NCBI GenBank assembly: GCA_015068125.1 | Contig: SVLD01000005.1 | Location: 21,376 to 85,375, forward strand | Reading direction: 5' to 3' | Length of the DNA: 64,000 nucleotides | Origin: Oscillospiraceae bacterium | GTDB lineage: Bacteria; Bacillota; Clostridia; Oscillospirales; Oscillospiraceae | Shown here: positions 20,054-27,957 of the stretch, in pieces | Numbering within the stretch: the first letter of the stretch is position 1 | Layout of the letters: the number at the start of each line of letters is the position of its first letter | Program-made: the position numbers and the translations under genes | Notes under the pieces: model-generated | What the model was told of the DNA's origin: nothing | What the model saw: only the letters and a program-made list of their open reading frames with translations | Databases searched by the model: none

Positions 20054-21886
20054 ATGACTTACGAGCAATTAAAGGAAAAAGCACTGAGCTTGCCCTATGC
20101 CCCCGGTGTGTATATCATGCGGGATAAAACCGAAAAAGTGATCTATGTCGGCAAAGCGAAGAAACTGAAAAACCGGGTGAGCCAGTATTTCCAGGACACT
20201 GCCTCTCACAGTCCAAAGACCAGGATGATGGTCAGCAAGATCGATCATTTCGATGTGATCGTTGCGGCTTCCGAATTTGAGGCGCTGGTGTTGGAATGTT
20301 CGCTGATTAAGCGGCACATGCCGAAGTATAACATCCTCTTGAAGGATGACAAGGGCTATCCATACCTGCGGCTGGATATGAAGGAGGCCTATCCGAAGCT
20401 GACTTTGTCCGCAAAGATTGCCGATGATGGGGCGGCTTATTTTGGCCCCTACGGCAGCCGGGGCGTGACAAACAGCTTACTGGAAGCGATCGTGAAAACG
20501 CTGAGATTACCGGATTGCCACAAAGAATTTCCCCGGGATGTGGGAAATGACCGGCCCTGCCTGAATTACCACATGAATCAGTGCGCCGGTTGGTGCAAGC
20601 AGGGGAGAAGCCTGCAGGAATACCGGGAGATTATGGAGCAGGTGCGGCAGCTTTTGTTGGGGAACTACAAGGGCGTTGCCGAGGAGATAAAAAAACAGAT
20701 GCTTTCTGCTGCGGAGAATCTGGAATTTGAGCTGGCGGCCAGTCTGCGGGACAGATTCAATGCGATCCAGGCTCTGGGTCAGAAACAGCTGGTGACCGCC
20801 GGCAATCTGGCGGATACCGATGTGATCGGCTACGGTCAGACGGAAGCGAAGGCCTGCTTTGCGGTGCTGCATTTTTCCGGCGGAAATCTGCTGGACAAGG
20901 AGTACGAGGTCTTTCCTGTTCCGGATGATCCGGAAGAAGCGGTATCCAGTTTGATAAAGCAATACTATATGGCAAGAGGGTTTGCACCCAAGCGGATTTT
21001 GCTGCCCTTTGCTATGTCGGATGGCGATCTGTTTGAACAGCTGCTTGCACAGAAATTCGGACGAAAGGTGAGCCTGGCAGTGCCGCAAAGGGGTGATAAC
21101 CTTCGCTTGGTTGAGCTTGCGAACAAGAATGCCCTTGAGGAGGCTCAGAGAGTCACAGGCAAGGAAGAAAAGCTGTCCGGGACATTGGGGCTGCTGGGCA
21201 AAATGCTGTCTATACAGCTGCCTCGGCGCATTGAGTCCTTTGATATTTCCAATATTTCCGGAACGGATATTGTAGCCAGTATGGTGGTATACCAGGATGG
21301 CAGGCCCAGACGGTCGGACTACAAGCGGTTTAAGATCGAGGGCCTGGACGGGCAGGATGATTACGAGTCTATGCGGCAGGCAGTCGCCCGGCGGTTTGTG
21401 CATTTTGTGAACGGAGATAAAGGGTTTGACGCAGCACCGTCCCTCTTGCTTATCGATGGCGGTATTGCCCATGCCAAGGCGGCGCAGGAAGTCCTGGAAG
21501 CCCTGGAACTGTCTTTCCCTGTGTTCGGCATGGTCAAGGATGATCGGCACCGTACGCGGTCGCTGGTGACGCCGGAGGGGAATGAGATTGGTATTGACAG
21601 CAATCAGTCGGTGTTCGCCTTCATCGGCTCCATTCAGGAGGAAACCCACCGGTTTGCCATTACCTACCACCGTCAGCTTCGGAGCAAACGGCTGCGGTAT
21701 TCGGCTCTGGATCAGATTCCCGGAATTGGGCCAAAGCGCAAGCAGGAGCTGCTGAAGACATTTAAGTCTCTGTCTGCTATAGGACAGGCGGAGCTTGCGG
21801 AATTGGAAAGGGTACTGCCTAAGGATGCCGCCACGGCGGTTTATCAGCATTTTCACAGAAGTGAGGAGGAAACGCCATGCGAGTGA
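20054..21886 (+). CDS. uvrC: Excinuclease ABC subunit C
   Basis: UvrC makes both incisions in nucleotide excision repair. The 610-residue protein has an N-terminal GIY-YIG domain (APGVYIMRDKTEKVIYVGKAKKLKNRV), a UVR motif (residues about 205-235, EIKKQMLSAAENLEFELAASLRDR) and an RNase-H-like endonuclease domain (SFDISNISGTD, LLIDGG). It ends with helix-hairpin-helix motifs (LDQIPGIGPKRKQELLKTFKSL). The ATG at 20054 follows GGAGTG; an earlier in-frame ATG at 19994 would put 20 non-family residues across the terminator hairpin and is rejected. It overlaps rsmD by 10 bases. Confidence 0.97.
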   Translation: MTYEQLKEKALSLPYAPGVYIMRDKTEKVIYVGKAKKLKNRVSQYFQDTASHSPKTRMMVSKIDHFDVIVAASEFEALVLECSLIKRHMPKYNILLKDDKGYPYLRLDMKEAYPKLTLSAKIADDGAAYFGPYGSRGVTNSLLEAIVKTLRLPDCHKEFPRDVGNDRPCLNYHMNQCAGWCKQGRSLQEYREIMEQVRQLLLGNYKGVAEEIKKQMLSAAENLEFELAASLRDRFNAIQALGQKQLVTAGNLADTDVIGYGQTEAKACFAVLHFSGGNLLDKEYEVFPVPDDPEEAVSSLIKQYYMARGFAPKRILLPFAMSDGDLFEQLLAQKFGRKVSLAVPQRGDNLRLVELANKNALEEAQRVTGKEEKLSGTLGLLGKMLSIQLPRRIESFDISNISGTDIVASMVVYQDGRPRRSDYKRFKIEGLDGQDDYESMRQAVARRFVHFVNGDKGFDAAPSLLLIDGGIAHAKAAQEVLEALELSFPVFGMVKDDRHRTRSLVTPEGNEIGIDSNQSVFAFIGSIQEETHRFAITYHRQLRSKRLRYSALDQIPGIGPKRKQELLKTFKSLSAIGQAELAELERVLPKDAATAVYQHFHRSEEETPCE

Positions 21887-22419
21887 TTTCCGGTAAAGCA
21901 AGAGGCATACAGTTAAAAACGCCCGAGGGACTGAAGACCCGCCCTACCGCGGATCGCGTCAAGGAAGCGCTGTTCAGCATCATTCAGTTTGATGTGCCCT
22001 GCGCCCGGGTGCTGGATCTCTTTGGCGGCACAGGGCAGCTTGGCATAGAAGCGCTGAGCAGGGGAGCCAAGAGCGCTGTTTTCGTAGACGAGGGGCAGAA
22101 AGCCTGCGCCCTGATCCGGGAGAATCTGGGCCGGACAAAGCTGGAGCAGGATGCCAAAGTCATATGCGGCGATTATATGCAATTTTTGCAGAATTGCCGG
22201 GAAAAATTTGACATCGTCCTGCTGGATCCTCCTTATGCTGAAGTTTTTTTAGAAAATTCGTTAAAAAAGCTCACAGAAATTGACATTTTGGAATCTGGTG
22301 GTATAATAGTTGCGGAACGCCCTGTGGACAAGGCCCTAACTCTGGATTTTCCCGGGTACACCCGGTCACGGGACTACAAATACGGCATTACTTTGCTGAC
22401 GCTCTACCGCAAGGAATGA
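21877..22419 (+). CDS. rsmD: 16S rRNA (guanine(966)-N(2))-methyltransferase RsmD
   Basis: RsmD methylates G966 of 16S rRNA using S-adenosylmethionine. The 180-residue protein has the N-terminal RVISGKARGIQLKTP and TRPTADRVKEALFSII motifs, SAM motif I VLDLFGGTGQLGIEALSRGA and the catalytic DPPY (LLDPPYAEVFLE). GAGGAGG precedes the ATG. rsmD followed by coaD is a standard bacterial pair. Confidence 0.96.
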   Translation: MRVISGKARGIQLKTPEGLKTRPTADRVKEALFSIIQFDVPCARVLDLFGGTGQLGIEALSRGAKSAVFVDEGQKACALIRENLGRTKLEQDAKVICGDYMQFLQNCREKFDIVLLDPPYAEVFLENSLKKLTEIDILESGGIIVAERPVDKALTLDFPGYTRSRDYKYGITLLTLYRKE

Positions 22420-22424
22420 CAGCT

Positions 22425-22928
22425 ATGAAAATTGCGATCTATCCGGGCAGCTTTGACCCGGTTACCAGCGGACATTTGAATATTATCCGCAGAGCTGCGG
22501 AGATTTTTGACAAGCTCGTGATCTGTGTCATGGTCAATGCCGGCAAAAATCCCATGTTTACGCTGCAGGAGCGTGTGGAGATGATCCGGAAGGTCACTGC
22601 CGACATTCCCAATGTGGAAGTGGACTGCTCCGATCAGCTTTTGGCGGAATATGCCAAGGATATCGGCAGTTGCGTGATCGTAAAGGGATTGCGTGCCGGT
22701 TCGGATTTCGAAAACGAATTCCAGATGGCGCTCGTCAACCGTAAGCTGAATCCGGATTTGGATACGATGTTCCTGTCCGCGGATCAGCAGTACATGTCCC
22801 TGAGCTCCAGCATGGTGAAAGAACTGGCAACTTACAATGTAGACCTGTCGGATTTTCTGCCTGCGCAGATCATTGCCGACTTTAAAAACCGTATCGCAAC
22901 CACACATCAAGGAGGAAATAGAAAATGA
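22425..22928 (+). CDS. coaD: Phosphopantetheine adenylyltransferase CoaD
   Basis: CoaD makes dephospho-CoA from phosphopantetheine and ATP. The 167-residue protein has the nucleotidyltransferase motif TSGH (residues 14-17) in PGSFDPVTSGHLNII, KGLRAGSDFENE (substrate loop), and the C-terminal SLSSSMVKELA. The ATG at 22425 is chosen because AAGGA lies 9 bases upstream; the ATG at 22416 abuts it. The stop overlaps the next start (ATGA). Confidence 0.96.
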   Translation: MKIAIYPGSFDPVTSGHLNIIRRAAEIFDKLVICVMVNAGKNPMFTLQERVEMIRKVTADIPNVEVDCSDQLLAEYAKDIGSCVIVKGLRAGSDFENEFQMALVNRKLNPDLDTMFLSADQQYMSLSSSMVKELATYNVDLSDFLPAQIIADFKNRIATTHQGGNRK

Positions 22929-23428
22929 ACGAACAACACATCGAAGATATCATCAGCGCGCTGTATGATATGGTTCAGGACGCCCGGGCTCTGCCGTTGG
23001 GTGCTGACCGCTGCATTCTGGAGCGTGACAAGGTTCTGGATATGCTGGACGAGATCATCGCTCAGCTTCCTGCTGAGCTGAAGCAGTCCCGTACCATCGT
23101 TGAGTCCCGCAACGAGCTCATCGGCCAGGCTCGCCGTGAGGCCGAGGGCATTGTCCGTCTGGCTCAGCAGCAGGCTAAGGAATTGGTTGCTCAGGAGGCT
23201 ATCTATCAGGAAGCCCGCCGTCAGTGCCAGGAGATGTACAATCAGACCCAGACCCGTATTGCCGAGCTGCGCAAGGCCAGCAACGAGTATATGGACGATG
23301 CACTGCGCCGCACGGAGGAGGCTATTGCTATGTCTCTGAGTGAGGTTCGCGATACCCGCGTGAAGTTCCGCGCTCTGACCGAGGCACAGGAGAACCGCGC
23401 CGCGGCCGAGGATGATAGCGCTATTTGA
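22925..23428 (+). CDS. Coiled-coil protein of unknown function
   Basis: The 167-residue protein is predicted to be almost entirely helical, with heptad-like charged stretches from residue 45 to 150 (RNELIGQARREAEGIVRLAQ, IYQEARRQCQEMYNQTQTRI). This recalls F-ATPase b-subunit or DivIVA-like rods. No signal peptide or membrane helix is seen, and no catalytic motif. It overlaps coaD by 4 bases and follows AAGGAGG. Its codon choice is more biased (GCT, CGC/CGT, CTG) than its neighbours, suggesting high expression. A strong terminator follows. I do not recognise a characterised homologue; a scaffold or cell-division-related role would be a guess. Confidence 0.85.
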   Translation: MNEQHIEDIISALYDMVQDARALPLGADRCILERDKVLDMLDEIIAQLPAELKQSRTIVESRNELIGQARREAEGIVRLAQQQAKELVAQEAIYQEARRQCQEMYNQTQTRIAELRKASNEYMDDALRRTEEAIAMSLSEVRDTRVKFRALTEAQENRAAAEDDSAI

Positions 23429-23440
23429 GCATAAACAAAA

Positions 23441-23475
23441 AAGCAGCTCAACAGAATCAATTGAGCTGCTTTTTG
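23441..23475 (+). terminator. Terminator after the coiled-coil gene
   Basis: An 11-bp stem AAGCAGCTCAA (23441-23451) with TTGAGCTGCTT (23461-23471), 9-nt loop, is followed by TTTG. It ends the uvrC-rsmD-coaD-coiled-coil unit. Confidence 0.85.
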
Positions 23476-23499
23476 ATTATTTTAAGGGGGATGATTTTT

Positions 23500-25197
23500 A
23501 TGAATTATATGGAATGCTACAAGTTCTGGTGTGAATCCGGTTTGCCGGAGGATGTCCGTGCTGAACTGGCAGAAATTGCCAATGATGAAGAAGAACTGAA
23601 GGGACGCTTTGGCGGTGATCTGCAGTTTGGTACTGCCGGCATGCGCGGCATCATGGGCGCCGGCAGCAATCGTCTGAACCGTTACACGGTCCGCAGAGCT
23701 GCACAGGGTATGGCCGCATGGCTGTCCGGCACGGATCTGCCCAAGAGGGCTGCTATCGGCTACGATTCCCGGCATAATTCTCAGCTCTTTGCTGAGGTCT
23801 GCGCCGTGGCTTTTGCTGAAGCTGGAATCGCTGTGTGGCTGTATGATCGACTGGCACCTACACCTATGCTTTCCTATGCGGTTCGGGAATTGGGCTGCGG
23901 CTGCGGCATTGTGATCTCCGCCAGCCACAACGCCGGTGCATACAACGGCGTGAAGTGCTATGGTCCTGACGGCTGCCAGATGACCGATGAACCGGCGGCG
24001 GTTGTAACGGAGAAGATCTCTCAGATCCCTTACTTTGTGCCGGAAAGTAAGTCCTTTGCGGAATTTATGGCAGAGGGTAAGATCCACTACATTGGTCAGG
24101 ATATCTGGGAGGCTTACTATCAGACTGTTCTAAACGAGGCTGTTGACCCCGATATGCTCCGCTCCGCCGGACTGAACATCGTTTACACACCGCTGTGCGG
24201 CACCGGCATGGAGCCTGTTCACGCTGTACTGGGTAAGCTGGGCGTGAATATTACCACTGTGGCCTGCCAGGCGAAGCCTGACGGCGATTTCAAGACCTGC
24301 GAATATCCGAATCCTGAAACCGACGCTGCCCTGAATGAGAGCTACAAGGTGGCTGCTACGGCCCCCTGTGATGTAATCCTGGGCACTGACCCGGACGCTG
24401 ACCGGGTGGCGATCGCTGTTCCGGACGGCAAGGGCGGCTTCGCAAAGCTCAGCGGCAACGAGCTGGGCTTCATGCTGCTGGATTACATCCTCAAGGCCAG
24501 AACCGCTAAGGGCAACATTCCCGAAGGTGCGATCACGGTGCGTTCTATTGTATCTTCTCCGCTGGCAGATCGGATTGCTGCCCACTACGGCGTGACCATG
24601 AAGGCGGTGCTTACCGGCTTTAAGTATATCGGCGGAGAGATCCTGGAACTGGAAAACAAGGGAGAAGAACACAAGTTTATATTCGGCTTCGAGGAAAGCT
24701 GCGGCTATCTGAAGGGTACTTATGCCCGGGATAAGGATGCCATTGTGGCAACCATGCTGGTCTGCGAGCTGGCGGCAAGCATGAAACTCCAGGGCAAGAG
24801 CATTCTGGATGCGCTGGATGAAGTTTACGCCAAGTATGGCTACTACCTGGCATATGTCCAGAGTATTGAGCTTACCGGCGCGGATGCCATGGAAAAGGCT
24901 GCTAAGATGATGGCAGATTTGCGCAGCGATGTGCCTGCATCGATTGGCGGCGCGGCGGTGACCGGCGTCCGGGACTATAAGACCAGTGTTGCCAAGGATC
25001 TGGTGACCGGCGAGGAGTCTGTCATTGAGCTGCCCAAGTCCAACGTGCTGGAGCTGCTGCTGGGTGAGAAGGGCAGTGTTATCGCCCGTCCTTCCGGCAC
25101 GGAGCCCAAGGTGAAGTTCTATTATACCGCTGTGGGCGAAAGCAAAGAAGCTGCAAAGGCGCTTTTGGATGCCTGTGTAAAGCAGATGTCTGTGTAA
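23500..25197 (+). CDS. Phosphoglucomutase/phosphomannomutase (alpha-D-phosphohexomutase)
   Basis: The enzyme interconverts hexose 1- and 6-phosphates. The 565-residue protein has the family's four signatures. These are the phosphoserine loop ISASHN (Ser142), metal loop DPDADR, sugar loop GFEESCGYL and C-terminal phosphate loop RPSGTEPKVKFYY, plus the N-terminal FGTAGMRG. The length and the GTAGMRG form match the PgcA-type phosphoglucomutases of Firmicutes. The ATG at 23500 has AAGGGGG 9 bases upstream; an in-frame ATG at 23491 is too close. Whether glucose or mannose is preferred cannot be told. A terminator follows. Confidence 0.95.
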   Translation: MNYMECYKFWCESGLPEDVRAELAEIANDEEELKGRFGGDLQFGTAGMRGIMGAGSNRLNRYTVRRAAQGMAAWLSGTDLPKRAAIGYDSRHNSQLFAEVCAVAFAEAGIAVWLYDRLAPTPMLSYAVRELGCGCGIVISASHNAGAYNGVKCYGPDGCQMTDEPAAVVTEKISQIPYFVPESKSFAEFMAEGKIHYIGQDIWEAYYQTVLNEAVDPDMLRSAGLNIVYTPLCGTGMEPVHAVLGKLGVNITTVACQAKPDGDFKTCEYPNPETDAALNESYKVAATAPCDVILGTDPDADRVAIAVPDGKGGFAKLSGNELGFMLLDYILKARTAKGNIPEGAITVRSIVSSPLADRIAAHYGVTMKAVLTGFKYIGGEILELENKGEEHKFIFGFEESCGYLKGTYARDKDAIVATMLVCELAASMKLQGKSILDALDEVYAKYGYYLAYVQSIELTGADAMEKAAKMMADLRSDVPASIGGAAVTGVRDYKTSVAKDLVTGEESVIELPKSNVLELLLGEKGSVIARPSGTEPKVKFYYTAVGESKEAAKALLDACVKQMSV

Positions 25198-25210
25198 ATT
25201 CTTTTATATG

Positions 25211-25239
25211 AACCGGGACGAAAGTCCCGGTTCTTTTTT
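25211..25239 (+). terminator. Terminator of the phosphohexomutase gene
   Basis: A 9-bp stem AACCGGGAC (25211-25219) with GTCCCGGTT (25224-25232), GAAA tetraloop, is followed by CTTTTTT. Confidence 0.92.
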
Positions 25240-25281
25240 ATGCCTGTCCGGAATAGCTTGTATCGAAAGGGGAGAGGGCTT

Positions 25282-25710
25282 ATGGTCAAGGCAAAAAAGG
25301 TCACTGGAAAAGCGTCTGCGGTGCCGATTGGTATTGGGTTGGGTGTTTTGATTTCCCTGGTTCTGACACTACTGGGCGGCATGGGGGTGGCCTCTTTGTT
25401 AGCTGGCGAAAGCATCGGTATGGAGGCGCTGGGGTTCTGGCGAATGGCGCTGCAATTTATAGCGGCATTTGCCGGTGCGGTGGTTACTGCCGTTAAGATC
25501 AAGCACCAGATTATGCCGATGAGCTTGATTACCGGGGGTGGATATTTTCTCACGCTTCTGGCAATGAATGCTTTGTTCTTTGGTGGGCAATACCAGGGGG
25601 TTTTGGTAACGGGGTTGATGATCCTTTTGGGGAGCGTGCTTGCGGCATGGATCGTCGGAAGGGGAGGAAACACACCAAAACGCAAACACAAAATACCTGC
25701 CTATCGTTAA
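25282..25710 (+). CDS. Small four-helix membrane protein (TIGR04086/YrzE-like)
   Basis: This 142-residue protein has a basic N terminus and four hydrophobic helices (about residues 17-40, 52-70, 79-97, 102-122), with a basic tail (RGGNTPKRKHKIPAYR). Size, topology and the GxGLGVLISLVLTLL start recall the TIGR04086 family of Firmicute membrane proteins, whose function is unknown. The ATG at 25282 follows AAAGGGGAGAG; earlier in-frame codons lie in the preceding terminator. The assignment to the family is by pattern only. Confidence 0.7.
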   Translation: MVKAKKVTGKASAVPIGIGLGVLISLVLTLLGGMGVASLLAGESIGMEALGFWRMALQFIAAFAGAVVTAVKIKHQIMPMSLITGGGYFLTLLAMNALFFGGQYQGVLVTGLMILLGSVLAAWIVGRGGNTPKRKHKIPAYR

Positions 25711-26068
25711 ATTGCACAAGAAACTTGGACGGGTAAGCGCTGTTTACCCCTGTGACTGCATTATGAAAGATATCTTGCAAAAACAACATTTGGTACACAT
25801 TGGGATACCGGTCACCCAAGATGTAGGGATATAGTTGAAAATGGTAAAAATGTGCAGTGGATTAGTTGCATGAGTTGACATAATGATGTTGACATAAAAA
25901 TCGGCATAATTTACAAAAATCGTAAAAAAAGCCAAAACACCTTGCAATTCAATGGATTTTGGGGTATAGTATTCATACATTATTTTCGACCGGGTATCTT
26001 TATGCCCATTTTACCCTGAATGTACGGTTGCTGTGTTTTGGCGCAGGATGTAACTTCAGGAGGTTAAA
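25711..26068 (+). other. 358-base intergenic region with repeats and a promoter
   Basis: No supported gene lies here on either strand. It is AT-rich and contains a weak hairpin without T-tract (25731-25749, GGGTAA/TTACCC), a 10-base direct repeat GTTGACATAA at 25874-25883 and 25888-25897, and a good promoter at 25942-25970 serving the next gene. About 98 bases of 5' leader would follow the promoter. Confidence 0.6.
25942..25970 (+). promoter_or_regulatory. Promoter of the SpoIIM-like/xerD unit
   Basis: TTGCAA (25942-25947) is 17 bp from TATAGT (25965-25970). It lies ahead of the membrane protein gene at 26069. Confidence 0.65.
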
Positions 26069-26599
26069 ATGGTTGCTGTACCCTATGCAAAACCTGGATT
26101 GAAAGCTTTCATTCGCCATCGGTATCAGGTGCTTTTTCTGATAGTTTGGCTGGTCGCTTTGATCCTGGGCACCTGTTTTGCAGCCCACGCAGGAAACAAT
26201 TACTTTCTTTTGATGCGCGGAGCATCCGACTGTTCCGTGACGATCGCCGGCCTGCTGGCAACTGTTGTGCTGCCTTATCTGTTCGCCGCATTTGCGGTTT
26301 ACATTTCCAAACCCAAGCTGCTGTATCTGATCTGCTTTGTAAAGGCTTTTTGCTTTGCGATGTGCGGATACGGTATCTGTGTTGCCTATGGATCTGCCGG
26401 CTGGCTGGTTCGGTGGCTGCTCCAGTTTTCGGATATTTGTACGGTTCCTGTGCTGTGTTGGTTTGCATTACGGCATCTGAAAGGAAAGGGGCGTACATTT
26501 CGGACGGACGCTATGTTTTACGGCGGAATCGTGATGCTGGTGGGATATTTGGATTTTAGTTTGATATCGCCTTTTTTGGTGATTTTGACAGAGAATTAG
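26069..26599 (+). CDS. Five-helix membrane protein, possibly SpoIIM-like
   Basis: The 176-residue protein has about five hydrophobic helices (near residues 22-42, 58-80, 83-105, 112-132, 150-172). Small residues and Gly-x3-Gly-like spacing are seen in the first (LIVWLVALILGTCFAAHAG). Stage II sporulation protein M has five helices, a similar length and is commonly linked to xerD/ripX in Bacillus and Clostridia, and xerD follows here by 22 bases. The sequence itself is too diverged for me to claim SpoIIM. CAGGAGG precedes the ATG by 6 bases. The call rests on topology and synteny. Confidence 0.55.
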   Translation: MVAVPYAKPGLKAFIRHRYQVLFLIVWLVALILGTCFAAHAGNNYFLLMRGASDCSVTIAGLLATVVLPYLFAAFAVYISKPKLLYLICFVKAFCFAMCGYGICVAYGSAGWLVRWLLQFSDICTVPVLCWFALRHLKGKGRTFRTDAMFYGGIVMLVGYLDFSLISPFLVILTEN

Positions 26600-26621
26600 A
26601 AAATGGAAGGGTACGCAATTC

Positions 26622-27503
26622 ATGTTGGACTTGATCGCTGCATACGAAAATTACCTGTCCAAGGTAAAGCAGGCATCCGCCAACACCATTGCTTCCTACA
26701 TCCGGGACATTCGGCAGTATGACCAGTGGCTCAAGGGTGAGGGCGTGGAGATCGTGGATGCTCAGCAAGTGAATATCAGCCGGTATCTGTCCCACCTGGA
26801 AAGCGAAGGGCGCAGTGCTGCTACGGTGTCCCGCGGTCTGGCAAGTTTGAAGAACTTTTACAGCTATGTGGTTTCCAGTGGTTTCATGGAACAGACGCCT
26901 GTAACGGACATCCGTGTGGATCGGGGAGAAAAGAAGCTGCCGCAGATCCTTACCGGACGTGAGATCGAGCTGCTGCTGATGCAGCCGGCCACTGTGGATG
27001 CCAAGGGTATCCGGGACAAGGCCATGCTTGAAGTGATGTATGCCACCGGCATTCGTGTCACAGAGCTGATCGATCTCGATCTGGACGATGTGAACCTTGA
27101 GCTGGGGACAATCAAGTGCGCCGGTGCCAAGAAATCCCGTTCCATTCCGCTGTACCCCGGCGCTTTGAAGGCGCTGAGCAGCTACATAACGGACATTCGC
27201 CGGAGCATGCTGGCAGACCCGGAGGAAAAGGCGCTGTTTGTCAATGTCAGCGGTGTGCGGATGAGCCGCCAGGGCTTCTGGAAGATCCTGAAGCATTACC
27301 AGGCCACGGCGCACATCGAGAAAGAAATTACCCCTCATACTTTGCGGCACAGCTTTGCGGTGCATCTGCTGGAAAACGGCGCTGATCTGGGCTCTCTGCA
27401 GGAGCTGATGGGTCACAGCGATATTTCCTCCACTCAAATGTACACCCACATGATCAACCAAAAGCTGAAATCCGTTTACGAAAAGTGCCATCCCAAAGCA
27501 TAA
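26622..27503 (+). CDS. xerD: Site-specific tyrosine recombinase XerD
   Basis: XerD resolves chromosome dimers at dif together with a partner recombinase. The 293-residue protein has the N-terminal SAM-like core-binding domain (YLSKVKQASANTIASYIRDIRQ) and the catalytic domain. The catalytic domain shows Arg in ATGIRVTELI, Lys in KCAGAKKSRSIPL, HTLRH, and GHSDISSTQMYTHM with the nucleophilic Tyr. Length matches XerD/RipX. The upstream gene is probably cotranscribed and a strong terminator follows. A second, more divergent Xer protein is encoded at 42833-43837. Confidence 0.93.
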   Translation: MLDLIAAYENYLSKVKQASANTIASYIRDIRQYDQWLKGEGVEIVDAQQVNISRYLSHLESEGRSAATVSRGLASLKNFYSYVVSSGFMEQTPVTDIRVDRGEKKLPQILTGREIELLLMQPATVDAKGIRDKAMLEVMYATGIRVTELIDLDLDDVNLELGTIKCAGAKKSRSIPLYPGALKALSSYITDIRRSMLADPEEKALFVNVSGVRMSRQGFWKILKHYQATAHIEKEITPHTLRHSFAVHLLENGADLGSLQELMGHSDISSTQMYTHMINQKLKSVYEKCHPKA

Positions 27504-27540
27504 AAGCCTACTGTGAAATGAAACACAGTAGGCTTTTTGT
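27503..27540 (+). terminator. Terminator of xerD
   Basis: A 13-bp perfect stem (27503-27515 with 27524-27536), 8-nt loop, is followed by TTGT. The T-tract runs into the palindrome that starts at 27537. Confidence 0.9.
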
Positions 27541-27606
27541 ATAAAGGAAACCACGCGTTAGACGCGTGGTTTTCTTTATACAATCAAGGCTCCGGCTTAG
27601 CCGGAG
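27537..27606. repeat. Two palindromes resembling a solo IS200/IS605-type end
   Basis: A 22-bp inverted repeat (27537-27558 with 27562-27583, one G/T mismatch, loop TAG) has the core CCACGCGT/ACGCGTGG. It is followed 6 bases later by a second hairpin CTCCGGC-TTA-GCCGGAG (27590-27606). Consecutive stable hairpins of this style are found at ends of IS200/IS605-family elements, which transpose by a single-strand mechanism. No TnpA or TnpB gene is nearby, so this would be a solo end or non-autonomous remnant. It marks the edge between xerD and the AT-rich accessory pair. The assignment is inference. Confidence 0.5.
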
Positions 27607-27620
27607 GTTATGACTTGTAC

Positions 27621-27953
27621 TTATTCCTTATTGGAAGAAGCCAGTTCAAGGCATCTTCTATGCGCATATATCGACGAAACGAACGAGATCACGCACAGTA
27701 CGCTTGTGCTAACAGCGGGTATCAAGAAATTAGCACATAAGATGCGGAAGCGAAACTGTTCCTGTTCGGTGTGCAGAGAGGTAAGACGTTTTGACAATTC
27801 CTTCCAGTAGTCAATGGAATTAAACGCAACCGCATAAAGCAACACGGATATAATCAGAAATATGATGGCCGCTTTCTGAAATAAGGTTTCAAAGGCAACT
27901 GCGTCATTGGACGAACGAATAAAGTAATCCAGAATTTTTTTGCGATTTTTCAT
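27621..27953 (-). CDS. Small two-helix membrane protein, unknown function
   Basis: This 110-residue protein has a basic N terminus (MKNRKKILDYF), a hydrophobic helix at about residues 28-45 (AAIIFLIISVLLYAVAF) and a second at about 73-92 (ANFLIPAVSTSVLCVISFV). A charged loop between them (SLHTEQEQFRFR) probably lies outside. It starts 4 bases after the stop of the secreted-protein gene, with its GGAGG inside that gene's end, so the two are translationally coupled. Base composition is more AT-rich than the core genes. I do not recognise it; a membrane partner of the secreted protein is a reasonable guess. Confidence 0.7.
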   Translation of the reverse strand: MKNRKKILDYFIRSSNDAVAFETLFQKAAIIFLIISVLLYAVAFNSIDYWKELSKRLTSLHTEQEQFRFRILCANFLIPAVSTSVLCVISFVSSIYAHRRCLELASSNKE

Positions 27954-27957
27954 TATG

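Noticed and set aside
25875..25910. Additional promoters at the two TTGACA sequences
   Set aside because: No acceptable -10 lies at 16-18 bp from either; the pair TTGCAA/TATAGT further right fits much better.
27537..27606. A CRISPR array or intact insertion sequence at the palindromes
   Set aside because: Only two non-identical hairpins, no repeated spacers, and no transposase or RNA-guided nuclease gene within reach.
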